Part shown: positions 38,389-50,962 of the stretch, piece after piece
Numbering within the stretch: position 1 is the first letter of the stretch
Layout of the letters: the number at the start of each line of letters is the position of its first letter
From: Dysidea avara
Taxonomy: Eukaryota > Porifera > Demospongiae > Dictyoceratida > Dysideidae
Length of the DNA: 64,000 nucleotides
Reading direction: 5' to 3'
NCBI RefSeq assembly: GCF_963678975.1
Contig: NC_089274.1
Span: forward strand, 33,537,790-33,601,789
Notes under the pieces: model-generated
What the model saw: the letters and a program-made list of their open reading frames with translations, nothing else
Told to the model about the DNA's origin: nothing
The model's database searches: none
Position numbers and translations under genes: made by a program

Positions 38389-38877
38389 TTACAATGATTT
38401 GGTCATCAATATAGCACGTATTTGATGATCTCCAATAAAATGCCAACAATCTCGTTGTGTAACCTGATAGCCATTAGCTTTGTAGAACCCCTCAGCATTT
38501 AAGGAAGATTCTAACCTTACACTTTTGTATCCTTTAACCTTAGCTTTGTTCTCTAAATAACACAACAGTAATTTTCCTATACCCTTTCGTGATGTGCGTG
38601 GGGATACATACAAGGAACACACTGCAGCAGTTGTATCAGAGAATGGCTCCAAACGTCCACATGCCACAACTTCATTTTCTAACACAACCACTTGCATCGT
38701 TTCATGGTCTATGAATGACTCATACATGGATGGATGCAGCCTAGCAATCCAGGGGATGATATCTTCTTCACTATAATCGCTGCTGCATAAGTCACGAACA
38801 GAGTCAATTATTACTTTGTGGATAGACTCAGTGTCTAGAGTAGTTGCAGTACGAATTGTGCACACTTTGTTGAACAA
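38389..38877 (-). CDS. GNAT-family N-acetyltransferase, terminal exon
   Basis: The minus-strand frame gives about 160 residues: an IRTATTLDTESIHKVI opening, the strand VVVLENEVVACGRLE, then VCSLYVSPRTSRKGIGKLLL, whose R-x-x-G-I-G-K loop binds acetyl-CoA, and AEGFYKANGY near the end. The length fits a single complete GNAT domain. The frame opens at TTG directly behind an acceptor-like tactactcccaatatag, and TAG is in frame just before it, so the true ATG must lie in an upstream exon that I could not place. GNAT enzymes move an acetyl group from acetyl-CoA to an amine; the substrate here is unknown. A bacterial-type sequence is possible but cannot be judged by eye. Confidence 0.8.
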   Translation of the reverse strand: MFNKVCTIRTATTLDTESIHKVIIDSVRDLCSSDYSEEDIIPWIARLHPSMYESFIDHETMQVVVLENEVVACGRLEPFSDTTAAVCSLYVSPRTSRKGIGKLLLCYLENKAKVKGYKSVRLESSLNAEGFYKANGYQVTQRDCWHFIGDHQIRAILMTKSL

Positions 38878-39506
38878 CTATATTGGGAGTAGTAAAGAAC
38901 AATGTAAATGGTTGTTTTATCATACATTACGGTAGTACTGTGTATTAAGGGTAATGAGGATTGCACTTTCTTACAAAATATTCAGCAGAAACCAGCCCCA
39001 CAATACGTTCATGGTGCTTTAGCAGTATTGGTTAGGTATATTCACCAACAGTGCCTTCAGAGTAGCTTATTATGGCTAGTTAAAATTTAGTGGAATTTTC
39101 TACTGACTGAGTAACTATACCACCAGTAATAGGAGAGTAAATGTATCTGGACTGAGAAGGAGTCTGGTAATCCTCATGATAACTTCACCATACCAGTTAG
39201 TGGGCTATATTCCAGGAAACTTTTTGCAAACCATGTAGCATATTATTTCAAATGTCTGTTAGCTGTTATCATTGGGAGAAGGAAAAGGGAAGGCCTAGAA
39301 GTACTATGCAAGTGCATCTATTGTGTACCTATCATTGCTGTAGAAGCTTCTTACAGATGCCAATACTAACAGAGACTGACCAACTAGCATTGAAAATTTT
39401 ATAGTTGTTTAATCGTACTTGATAAGAATATGGTACAGTATACATGATATGAAACACACATAATATGGTAGCTGCAGTATAATAGCAATATTTATTTTTG
39501 CTGCAG

Positions 39507-39785
39507 TACAAGGGGGGACACACAAGCACTCACTGTAGCTAGGTAGATCTGGGACTGTGGTCAAAGTCTAAGTTAAAGGTCAAGGCCACCCAAATCAACG
39601 CTTGAGGGTAAAAATTTCAAACTCACAATCAAAAAACCATCATTTTGCTTAGTCACTGGTCAATGATTGAAAAGTACTCTTAGTCACAAGTCAGAGAGAA
39701 ATTTTGGCAAGTCCTGTCACAAATCTACCTATAGTGCGTACCTAGCTACGTGACACTCCTTTGCAGTAGTGCACTATTCCCCCCT
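39507..39785. mobile_element. MITE with GGGGTGTCAC / GTAGGTAGATCTG ends (copy 2)
   Basis: Inner ctaggtagatctg and acaaatctacctatag, and outer acgtgacac, match the 14296-14557 copy in reverse order. Similarity is about 75 percent by eye. Confidence 0.65.
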
Positions 39786-39974
39786 GTGACTAAGTGAGAC
39801 CAGGCATTGGCTATAATTCTAGGCAATACCGATGGCAAGTATATATCTCAACATGGTGACAGCTAAGGCTATACAGGCTTGATTTAGTTAGACGTCGCTT
39901 CAGCTCGACAGGTGGCTGCCTTTTGGCATACTGCAGTACGTACCGGCAATGCATGCATCATGGACCTTCATGAT

Positions 39975-40850
39975 CCCTACTAATTTTGATGAAATCGTTC
40001 ACTTTGTGATAAAAGCACCAAATTTTCTGTGGAAGTTAAGTAGGGTATACTAAATCATTTGAGATACGGTGCCATGTCAAAATCATTACCTTAGGGCATG
40101 TTTTGGAACTTTAAAATTAAAGTTATAAGCCAGTGAGGAAACCATACAAGTGCATCTGAAATCTTCATTTTTGCTTAAATAGCATGAATGTATCAGGTGT
40201 AATCAGAAAATCTTTCAAAGTGTGGTAAAATAACCTGTTTTTAAGCACTTCTAATGGAGCCAATATTTGAGTGTTAAAAGTACAGACACGATAAATAATA
40301 TATTGCACATCTATGGCTTCACATACCATGACCCTCCATGTTTCTTAACATGGCAAGCTAATGACCTGGATGGGAACGTCCCTTGATCAGCTTTTGGATA
40401 TGACCATCCCTTGCTTGGCTATTCAGATGCAAAATTTCAGTATATTTACTATTGAGGCATCTCAGAATACTTTTATGGCTTCACCAATACATGTTTTACT
40501 TTTCAGGATGTTTGAGTGTGACATGATTGGTAATTTTAATGGCACCGTATCTAATATGAAATAGTATGAATTAAGCAGATTTTGTACCAAGTTAATCAGG
40601 GGCGGTTTTAGGGGGGTTTCTGGGGTTTCCAGAACCCCCTCTGAAACAGCGCGCGCCCCTACGATTCACCTGAGTGATAAAAATTACAAAGAGTTATACA
40701 TACTGTATTATATTATATTAGTGACCTTTTTTTTTGGTGTTCAACTTGCAGCTAGGCTGAAGTTGCAATTCCAGAGAACCAGAAACCCCCTCTGAAAATT
40801 TCTAGGTCCGCCCCTGAGTTTGGTGCTTTTATCAAAGAGTGAACGATTTT
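39975..40850. mobile_element. Element with long imperfect inverted ends
   Basis: The left arm aatcgttcactttgtgataa and agatacggtgccatg recur inverted on the right (40520-40550 and 40820-40850). The right arm is interrupted by a separate MITE at 40597-40816. The left flank carries the dispersed repeat described at 16900. Confidence 0.6.
40597..40816. mobile_element. MITE with CAGGGGCGG ends
   Basis: The left end caggggcggttttagg pairs with the right end ctaggtccgcccctg, 220 bp apart, sitting inside the right arm of the 39975-40850 element. Its ends are like those of 13609-13900. No exact target duplication is visible. Confidence 0.65.
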
Positions 40851-40880
40851 TTCGCTTAGCCGCTCTACTACTACCTGGTA

Positions 40881-43800
40881 GCGACCTCAGACTGGCCAAA
40901 ATTTCCACTACCTGCAATGTTTTCTTCGTATCTTTAAAACAGGGAAGCCTTATTCTCTCCCTCATTCAGCAAACAATCTATAATAACGATGCATTATAGC
41001 GCTGAAGTTTGGTGTACCGGGATTAAGCATTTCCGGAGAAACAGTACGGAACATTTTTAGGTCCGCATACTTTCTGTAGAAAAAAGTTCGTTGAGTGCGG
41101 GTGAATTTGCTGATGGTTTTCAGAGTCGTTTTGAGACTTCCCTGGGCAAAGTGAAGGTGCTGAGTTCGATTCTGGACACATTTTGAGGTGAAACACACTC
41201 TTTTACGTTGATTTAGGTGAGCTAAATATGGTGTAGTGTAGAGTTCGTGTAGGTAGCTAACACTTTGTCTCGTGAAGTAGCCTCAATATTGATTGTTTTA
41301 GGTCAGTTTTCGGTAGCTTATTTTTAGCGGAATTTCGTGGAATGCCAGTATTGTAGTTGTGGGGTCATATTATTATGATTATGTGTCTATTGTGTAGAAT
41401 TGATAGTGTTAATTGTTGGTTGGAGATGGCCTTGTCACTGCCTTACATTGGTGAAAACTGTGAGCGAGTTGGAATCTCTGCTCAAGGCATTGTTAACCAC
41501 ATTTTACCAGCCGTACCGATATCTTCGATTACTAAAGGAGTGGTTTTTGAACTAAATGCATTTCGAGTTAACTGTAATTTTTCATGGAATTGCTTTTATG
41601 AGTGGTTGACATTGATGGTTGATGATGTATTACCATTAACACTGACGGCTATTAAATCACTTGTATTCAGACTGAACAAGAAATGCTCAGAGCTCTCGCG
41701 TAACAAACATAGTGACCAGATTGTCCTACTATTTCAGGAGCCTTTTTTTGCACAGCAGAGTATACCTGCAGTAGAACATTCACAACCAAGTAATGTTAGT
41801 GCAGAAGTACAGCAAAAGGTTGTAGTAAGTGCGAAGCCAAAGCTCTGTGTAAGAAATGTCAACAAGAAATTAAAACGCAAGGATGAAAAAATCAAAGAAT
41901 TTAAATCTGAAGTTTCTGCATTGTCTAAAGAAAACCGCGGACTTCACAGTTGCTTAGCTACAGCTCAAAGAGCAAGCGAAAAGAATCGGGTTGCTCTTAG
42001 TCGATTGAATAAGAAGCAGGAGAATGTTATTATAGAAAAGGATTCTCAGCTATTGAAATTGGAAAATTGCTTTGATGCACGCATGGAGTTGCTAGAAAAA
42101 AGAATAGAGGATTTGATGTGTGAGGTAGAAATTGCTAGAAATGAAAGAGATCAACTTGCAGAACGTTAGACAGAATTTGAATCACAAACATTGAAGACAA
42201 AAAAAACATAAACAGTTGTATCTTGACAGTGTCCAACAGTGCTGTATGGAGCTAATGAGTTTAAATGTGAGCACACAGAATGTTGAAAAAGTGATTAGAT
42301 CTGTATTGCAACATATTGCTGGTATGAATGTTGAAAACCTACCAAAGCCAAGTACCTTGATTGAGATGACATCTGAAATGAAGGGACTTGCGTGCCAACA
42401 GCTTGCAGAACAGTTAACTAGAACAAAGGATTTGACGCTTCACAATGATGGAACTTCTAAATTTGGGCAACACTATGGCAGATTTCAAGTTTCATTACCA
42501 GAAAGCTCATATTCTTTGGGCTTATGTGAAATGCTTACTGGATCTGCTGATCTGACCCTCAAATCACTACAAATGATCCTTGCAGATATTGAAGCTGTTG
42601 AAGGTGATGGAATAGGTGATAAAATATTAGCAAATATTAAGAATACAATGTCTGATCGGCATATAGTTGAAAAAAAGTTCAATGGTTTGCTAGAAGACTA
42701 CAGGCAGGAAATCTTGCCATCAGTTGTAGCTGGATGGGATGCTCTCTCTGAGGAAGAACAGCTGAATTTGTCATCTTTGAACAATTTTTTTTTGTGGAAT
42801 GCACCTAACAGTTGGCATGGCTGACTGTGTATTATCCACTTTGCTTGAATGGGAAAATGCTTACTTTGATGAAGTCCCATCAAGACATGTTTTAGCTCGC
42901 AAAACAGAACCTGGAATTGTTCGAATAATTCAAACGGTTTGTAAGGCTCTTAGCAGACATGGCTGCGAGAAAAGCGGTGTATACCAACACTTCACCGCTT
43001 ATTTGAAGCAAAATGGTGTACCTCATAATCCATTAGCAATATTTCGAGGAAATCGCTTCAACATTGTCTTCTATGATGCTGGTGCTCTTTTCTTCATTGC
43101 TCCATTAGTCAATGATTTTTTTAAGAATGTGTGGCAAACTCCAAATCAGCTACTCAAGGCTGTTTCTGCAAACTTGGCAGTTCCTGAGCATTTAGCTGGG
43201 TGCAAAGCATTGGGGATAATCAATAAAGTGATCACTGGACCCCTTTGGAGGGTACTAGAAGACAAAGATATATCTATCCTTGATATGAATGGACGATTTC
43301 AGAATTTATTGTCTTGCTTAGATAAGTGGGCTATTAATGCTTCCACTGTGGTTTCTGGTAATGCCATTGTCTTTGAAGATTTCCCTCCAACTGTTGATGC
43401 AATCTATGAATGCTTATTTGCACCAAGTGGGTATGATAATATTGTAGAGGAGATTCTTACTGTGTTGTTTGGTGCATTTTCATCTTTATTAACTCGACTT
43501 GTTGGTGAGCATCTACCTGATGGGAAATATGATGCTACAAATGTATCTTTGGTTGCAGAAACAAAGTCTGTTCCGAAGACCAACACTATCAGTGAGAGGG
43601 ATTTTGCACAGCTGGATTGCTTCCTCAGGGAAAAACCAAATGCATCCATTTTATCACTAGAAGCTTTGATCTTGTTCTGCAACAACAAAACTGCTAGTTG
43701 GTTGAATGATAAATCTCCTGCTGAGCGCTGTGAGTTGCTACACAAAGCAAGAAGTAGTTCCTCCGGCTTAAAGCGACAGTATCAAGTTCGGAGAAAGAAG

Positions 43801-44727
43801 CTGATTGAAGACTGTGCTAAACTTCTACAGGAAAAACAGGCTTCTTTGCTTCGTTTGCGAGAAAAGAAGATACGAGAGAAAGAAAACCTTACCAAGGCAG
43901 TCATGAAGTTTGGGTTATGGCAGAATGAACAGCATGTAGTGGATGGTCTTGCAAAACTAAAATCAAAAACTAGCAAGTTGCATGCTTTGAAAGTTCAATT
44001 GGATTTCAGACAGAAAGTTTTGGAGCAATGCCCTGCAGATAAAAGTATATTCCACCTCTCGAAAAATAACAAAAAGCTGTCTGTAGAAGAAGTTTGCAGC
44101 AACCTGCACAAACTTTTTTTGCCACCTTCTAGTGAAGACCAAGAAGGACTAATCGGCCGAAGAATTAAGCACAGGTGGATGGTTGATGGTGAAGAGCAAT
44201 GGTACTCTGGAATGATTCTAGATGTTGTCCCTGGTACAGATGACTGGTATAATGTCCAATATGACAACGAAAACCAAGTTCTGTTCTTAAACTTGCTTTT
44301 GGACATTGAACAAGGTGATTTGGAATTTGTGGATTAAGTTTTTTATCTTTGTTTTTGTATATAGTGTATGTGATTTTAGTGTGTTCTAGTTATGAATTTG
44401 ACAAATTCCTGTGAAACCAAAAGTGGGTGTGGCTTAAGTGTGCAATTTGTTTCTATACATGTTTACATTATTGGTACCAAATTTGGTGGAAAAATTCTCA
44501 CGTTTACTGAAGTTATGAGTTGTAGAAAATTTGGTGCCATTTTCCCTATGGAGAAACTGTGTACAAAAAAAGCCTTACACTGGCAGACATTACTAGCCAT
44601 AAAAAGGCAATGAAATAAGATATTGAAAATCTGTTTTCAGATTTGGTATCCTCAATAATTTCTTTACACACCTGTAATGTAAAAAATGCAAAATATGCAA
44701 TAATTAAAATTGGTCCGAGGTCGCTAC
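40881..44727 (+). mobile_element. Unassigned DNA-transposon-like element, 3.9 kb
   Basis: tagcgacctcagac at about 40881 and the inverted gtccgaggtcgcta ending near 44727 form a 14-bp pair with one mismatch, enclosing one long, broken, intronless coding region and no other gene. Target duplication is unclear: tactacctgg lies on the left, and tactactgg lies three bases from the right end. The protein does not match a superfamily I can name. Confidence 0.55.
41426..44337 (+). pseudogene. Coiled-coil / transposase-like / Tudor-like protein, broken by frameshifts
   Basis: Starting from the ATG at 41426, open pieces 41426-42169, 42216-42824 and 42799-44337 run on from each other. The breaks are a TAG at 42167, one extra A in the A-run near 42200 and one extra T in the T-run near 42790; together they would form one frame of about 970 residues. 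Parts in order: N-terminal ALSLPYIGEN segment; a Lys/Glu-rich coiled coil (about 150-250); LHNDGTSKFGQHYG, a candidate first catalytic Asp; GNRFNIVFYDAGALFFI; a second Lys/Arg-rich coiled coil; and a C-terminal Tudor/agenet-like barrel (GRRIKHRW, QWYSGMILDV, WYNVQYD). Function is unknown; a transposase of an uncommon family is my best guess. Confidence 0.6.
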
Positions 44728-44739
44728 AGTACTACTGGT

Positions 44740-45790
44740 AGGCATTCCAGCCCGATTTTTAAATTTTGGAAAAACAGGCTTTTATATGCTCAATAAATAG
44801 AGTATTGATTGCCGATCTCAGAAATATATAGTTTGTTGGGTTGGAATTAGTTACATTGGCATGCACAGTGCTTAAAAACTAAAAAAAGGTACATTTTTTC
44901 TCCAGGGCTCCCCATACATTTTAAAGGGAAAAATGGCACAATTGAATCAGGAAGCCATCTAGCAATCTGGACTATCTTGAAACTGCAGTTGCTTCTAGCT
45001 GCAAGTTTGTACATGTAATGAGAGTAACTTCAGGTCTTATTGGATCTCAGTGATCTTTGTATACTTTGTGGTGAGCAAATATGCTTCACCTGTTGCACAC
45101 TTCTCAATACAATGGTGTATACCCATATAGGCAAGTGCCTGGGCTATCTCAAGTTGGTAAAAACATCAAGTTAACAACTTATAAAGGTAAACAACTAAAG
45201 TGGAGGTGCCACAATGATGCAACAATACCTAAGGTGGAGTTGTGGTTCAATTATGGCATTGTTATGGCCGACTTTGAAGTGGTTCATACTTTTGAGCTCA
45301 GATGACTCAGCCATCAGAAAATTGCTCTGGAGCTGAAAATCGCTAACCCGAGTGAAGTAACTACGCACTTTAAAGTAAGCACCAGTGACTACCTTCCACC
45401 CGACAGTACGTTTTTTTTAAGTTTTAAAGTATTCTACATATATTACAAGGCTTGAACTGAAAGATTACAAAACAACACAAAACGTACTTATATGTAACGC
45501 ACACGATAAAACTAAGATTTTCATGATGATCAGCGTGTGGACAAACCCCACAGCGATATTCATCCTCATTGGAGCTCAGATGACGGAGCAATCCCAAGTT
45601 AAACACGAGTTGTCATTTTGTGCCAGGGTTCTATTGGGGAATATACGGAGAATTTTTTTATTAAAAAATCTCGGATACTGGAATGCCTACTACTGGTGCT
45701 TTTCTGGCCGACCCGGCGGCGAGCCCGGCTGCTGCTTGGGCCGGCTGATACAAACCACAAGTTAACTATAGTCACGATAAATGCTAACGT
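44740..45790. other. Intergenic stretch, nothing firm
   Basis: Holds short open frames such as 45081-45305 and a GC-rich patch around 45710-45745 (gcccggctgctgcttggg). No domain or splice pattern is recognisable. Confidence 0.4.
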
Positions 45791-45792
45791 GG

Positions 45793-45915
45793 CATTGTTC
45801 TATACCATATGCGTATTTTGTACCATACGCGTATGGTACATACCATATGCGTATACGCGTACGGTACAACCATACGCGTATGGTACGGGAAATCGTACCA
45901 TCTGAGTATAGCTAA
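45793..45915 (-). repeat. Palindromic ACGCGT-rich repeat, copy 1
   Basis: Repeated accatacgcgtatggt units, each its own inverted repeat, alternate with short spacers. Block ttctataccatatgcgta is shared with the inverted copy at 50695-50825. Confidence 0.85.
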
Positions 45916-46197
45916 CCTGGTATGCGTATAATATCAAGCAGAAGATTTTTGCACTGCCGTACCTATTGACTACGCCTGATGGCACTCTGCTTTCATTTCT
46001 GTTCGGGGAAGAGGGAGGGGGGAGGAGCTAGTCTTTCTGTTCAGTGAAGATCGAGATACTCTAATAGGGCAATCATATATATTTATTATATAATTGCAAG
46101 ACCTCGCACAGCGAGTATAAATGCAATATACAAATCAAAATATATAGCTACAGCTAACTAACAATTTTACAGTTCATTTATAAGAAGGTTGTTAAAC

Positions 46198-46291
46198 ATG
46201 AAGCTTCAAAAGTCTCGCAAGTTGTTCCATATAGCATGCAGTGGAAGGAAAGAAGCTGAATTTATATGTGTCAATTCTAGTGAATGGCAGG
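46198..46291 (+). CDS. Possible first exon, unknown protein
   Basis: An ATG opens 31 codons (MKLQKSRKLFHIACSGRKEA..) ending at a strong donor, cagg then gtaagt. No following exon could be placed, and the fragment has no recognisable domain. Confidence 0.2.
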
Positions 46292-46299
46292 GTAAGTTG

Positions 46300-48950
46300 G
46301 TCTGATTATAGCTATTCTATTCTCTAAAGCTAAGATCAATTTAGCTTTACCGCGATTAAGATATAATTTACTTTACTGCATGATGCAAACCTATTTAAAA
46401 TAAAGCATTCCTTAAAATAAAAGAATAACATGATATCTCGCATGACTATATATATAAGTGATGAAACTGACATCTTGATTTAGAACAATATATGATAAAA
46501 ACAATCATGAATTCATCACACTGTTGGCAGATCCAATCTTGAATTGTGTTAAGTCCTGCTGATCTGGTAGGATCTGATGAAATTCTACATTGTCAAAACT
46601 AATAAAGGTCAATCATCTGGGTTGGAAGCTTTACGAAAAACATGATAACACCTAGCTGCATACAGTATAAGTCTGAAAAATATAAATCAAAGGAAGGGGA
46701 TTAAATATAATGTCTTGATTTATACGTAGTCATTGGTGTATATCTATAGCTATAACAATGTATCTCGTTGTCTGTTTAACATTTCATTTCATCAAAGCAT
46801 CTGACAGTTCCACAAAATACATGCAATAGAGCCATCACCCATATAATTATGATGGTTTATGTAAGCACCTGTGGATTATTTTCTTGATGTCTTCTGACTT
46901 TTGTACATATTGATTTATTGCCTCGTCCTACTGTCTACTGCCTTATTTGTCATGGATTTCCATCTTGCATTTTTATAATAAATGACTTCATTTATCCACA
47001 GTGTAATTGATTTGAAAGTACACAAGCTGGTATACTGTATACGTTCTTTAGAATAGTTGAGTTAAAATGACCAGATTTGTGAAAAGGTACCTTTTCCACA
47101 CATTTTACATACCAGCAAACAAAATGGTGTAACACTTGACTCTTTACTGATAAACTTGCTCTTAGTATCAAAATGCAGATAGATACTAGTATAGCTACTG
47201 CATGTACACTCATGGATAATTGCATGCAGGCAATTATAAGGTATATGTTCAAAAACTTACGAAACCCTGAAGTTCAAAATATACATGGGTCAAATTTTGT
47301 CTGTGAAAAAGGTACCTTTTTGCAAATCCGGTCACAAATTATCTAGCTGTTGCATAGCAACTGCACACACTGACAACGTATGGTAAATTTTAATTTTTGT
47401 TTCTTCTTCCACACAGTACATTGTGGCTGCAATTGCTACACATATATTGCTTCTTATTGGATTCATGATCCATTGTTGATACAATGAAAATTCAAAAACT
47501 AGGCCATTATTACAAATGCTACTCCTCCTTCATATCTATAATAGAGTTAATGATGTAATGTAATGATGTGACATGATGTAATATAATGTAATTTATGTAT
47601 ACCTGTAACATTAATATTGTGTACTGTAGTTGTAAGAGTTAGTTGTTATTGTGTACTTTCAGTTATTGATTAATAATATTATATACAGTAGTCTGTTTTG
47701 CTTATAAATGGTCTACCTACACTTCCCTACAATTAGAACAATACCCACACATAATATTTATGTGTTTACAAATACTCCTGAAGATAGTCAAAGATTAGTA
47801 CAATAATTAAAAGCTATATAGAGCGATATTACCCAAAACTCTATACTAAGGGTTTCTCTATACTTGTATATATGAACTTTGTAAAATGTGTTTGGGTTTA
47901 AAGGTGCCCAATTATCCCTTCAACATAAAACAAGAGCAGTATGCTCCTTGTCTTACTCAGAAACTGAAATTTGAAGTTAAAGCATTATTTAGGACAAAAG
48001 ACATTGATTTCTTTTAGGCTGTAGAATTGTGTCAGCATATTAATATTCACGATTTTTCAATGAATATAACTGGAATGCATAGTGATATAAACACTAAGCC
48101 AGTAGAGGTAGCATTGTAGCTAAATATAAACACAAGATTTTGATATAATTATCCATATACTGCATTCTGATTGGTTACAACATAGCAACCATATTAAATA
48201 ATTTGTATCCATTGGCAAACGGAGCCAATTTTTTCAGGCATACATATATTATTTCATTTAATATTTTATTCTATTGTTGCTACATATAATCTATTGTTTA
48301 CCTTTAATTTGCTAGTATACACTAGCTTCCACTTAAAAATGGATATTTATGCCTGGTGGCACTAAAGGTGTGTCACAGTTGAGCAGACAATTTTAATCAG
48401 ATGAGCTCGAGAAGTACAATGTATAATGATTGCTCAAACAGAGGAAGACCTGGAGAATGCTGATACAATAACATTGAGGGAGGTAGCAAAGAGATATAAC
48501 TGTAGAGAAAGTAATGTTTTTAGTTTGCAAATTAATGTAAATCTGCATGGCTGTAGCTTATAGAAATATTAGACATGCTATACTCTAAGACTGATGTGCA
48601 TAGTAATTAATTGTGCAATAATTTTTTTTAAACTGTAGTTCGCTGAATCTTTGCTATTGAATGAGGCATGTGCATTGCCTACTGAGATGAAGTAGGAAAA
48701 CATAACATGGCAGAGATTTTATGGTGAGTTTATGAGTTCTAATGTATAGTTCAGTAATGAATGTATATTAAGTAGCATTGTTTTATTATTGTTAAGTGTG
48801 TTGTATAGCTACTCGCTACTTACTGTCATGCTTGTGGATGGGAAGACAATGTGTTTAGCTACATGTGCTTAGCTACTCTTATCTGAATGTACTCTTTAAA
48901 GTTAACAACATCCACATTAATTTGTGCTGTAGGTCCAGTGTGATGAATAT
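46300..48950. other. Non-coding stretch, one weak exon-like piece
   Basis: AT-rich. At 48421-48512 an ATG frame reads MIAQTEEDLENADTITLREV and has a possible donor at gtaatg; the ITLREVAKRYN part looks like a helix-turn-helix start. Nothing else is recognisable. Confidence 0.3.
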
Positions 48951-49079
48951 ACTATTTACAGTATGTATAAACAAGAAAAGTACGTAAACAAGAAATTGGA
49001 TCCTCAAAAGAAGAAGAGTGTACATAGTATAAATGCAAATACAGTGAGGAGCCATGTTGCACAACTGATGACACTTATG

Positions 49080-49955
49080 CAGTGGCGTAGCCAAACCCGG
49101 GCAAGCCAGGGCATTGCCCGGGCATCAGACTTCTTTGCCCCACCATCAGCTCCTAGAGTAATTATAAAGACGTGGGCTGGATAGCTCGAGATTTGACTAA
49201 AGTTACTTAACTAGTCACTGCACAACTTATACAACACTCACCGTGCCATTTTCGTCGATGGTTTCCTTCTTTTTGGCTAAACAGAGATGGGGTTATCCAA
49301 GGGATTTTCCCTACGAGTAACTTGATTGTGCACAAATAGAAGAGGCAATAAATAGAAGCAAGATCACGTGATTACAAAAAACCGCGTAGCATTGTGGCAA
49401 GGAGTGACGGACAAAGAATTGGTTTCACTATGCATGGTGGGCTGGACGGTTTACATTTGGATTAAGTGATCACGGTAGCTATTGGTGTGGTCAAAACTCG
49501 GGAGGCAAAGCAGTCTAGAGATATTTGTGAAATTAGCACCCATCTATCCGTGTGGATACTGCTCAGTTCAAACGGTATGGAGTACTTGTTCAGTCAGCAA
49601 TTCTTTTCTTTTTGTTTCCATTTTTCTAGGCTAACAACTGTAGTGGCAGAGCATAGTCATCACGTGATAGAGCGCCTCGTGTTTTAATTCAAGAATCTTT
49701 GTAGTCTGGTATTAAGACACATGTAGCTATAGATGTATGTAATATGTTAGAAGGCCAATAGCTAGCTAGGCGTTCGCTTCTATATTAGGTTGATATTAGT
49801 CATCTTGCATACAGTATAGTGTAGGATGATACATAAAGCATTTTAAAATGTTATATTGATGTCCATATGAAGATGGGCATGTGTACGTGTGTTGCATGGG
49901 AAATGGCTTGCCCACCCATTGCCCAGGCATGGCGAAAAGTCTGGCTACGCCACTG
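49080..49955. mobile_element. hAT-type MITE, 876 bp
   Basis: The ends cagtggcgtagcca and tggctacgccactg are a 14-bp perfect inverted pair. CACTTATG lies directly outside both (49072-49079 and 49956-49963), the 8-bp target duplication of hAT elements. There is no transposase inside. Confidence 0.92.
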
Positions 49956-50694
49956 CACTTATGAAGTTCATTTTTCCAGTTATTAGCTTTGCGCAAGCAG
50001 TATAATTATTAGAGGCTTCAACTCTCCTACCACTTGGGAACAGTGTTAAGACTAACATTTTTCACTTTTTTATAGTCTTCAAATTGCAATTTGCTCACAT
50101 TACTGGTTACAATATTGGCAGTTTACTAAAATAAATAATTGTTTCATTTATCGAGATATGTTAGATAATCGAGATAAGCTCAAAGGAAATATCGAGATAT
50201 GTCTAAATTAGTCATCGCACACCTCTAATAATTATGTATAATTTAGTTAGAACTTACTAGCTACCATGCATGTTATAATTGCTCTCCTTGCTTATTTACC
50301 CAATTCTGTTGTAAATTGTCAGTTATCCACACTTATAATTGAGTATATTATAAGACCATCTGCATGCTTCTGATAGCTACTGTATAAAGTAACATACATG
50401 CACAGTACCATTTATGTAAAGTTCTGCAGACAAAGTGAGATCATGTACATAAGATTTAGGTACATTAGTATAGGACTATAGTGGGTATTGCATGGGCATG
50501 GCAAGGATAAAATGCATGTGTGTGCTGATGAATAAATTTATAGTTACAGCTCAGTAGTAAGCAGATTATTGTGTTGTGTTCTAAGTTTGCTCAGCTAGAA
50601 ATGCTTGTAAAGACAGCCCATTGTAGCTAGGTGATGGCAAGGCTAGAAGATGGCAAGGCTAGAAGATACTGAGAAAAGGCATAATACGCATAAT

Positions 50695-50825
50695 TATGGT
50701 ACGTACCATACGCGTATGTCTATACCGTACGCGTATGGTACGGAAAATCGTACCGTACGCGTATGGTATATACCATACGTACCATACGCGTACGGTACAA
50801 AATACGCATATGGTATAGAACAGCA
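50695..50825 (+). repeat. Palindromic ACGCGT-rich repeat, copy 2
   Basis: Series of taccatacgcgtatggta-like palindromes about 20 bp each, matching copy 1 in the opposite sense, including gcatatggtatagaac at the end. Confidence 0.85.
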
Positions 50826-50962
50826 TCACTCACCTCACTATTTTTGTTCATGCAGACAAACTCATTGAGGAAATTTTCGTTGACTGGACTCCATAAAACA
50901 CCTTCACGCAGTGAGGCCATTGGAGCTAACAACCAGAATGATCCGTGAGGAGAGGTTAGTAT

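Noticed and set aside
40741-41198. Minus frames at the left end of the 3.9 kb element
   Set aside because: No motif; they lie antisense to the element's leader and cross the inverted ends.
43404-44306. Minus-strand frames of 64-113 residues
   Set aside because: Antisense shadows of the plus-strand coding region.
44660-44750. Exact target duplication for the 3.9 kb element
   Set aside because: tactacctgg and tactactgg are similar but offset by three bases on one side, so I do not claim a duplication.
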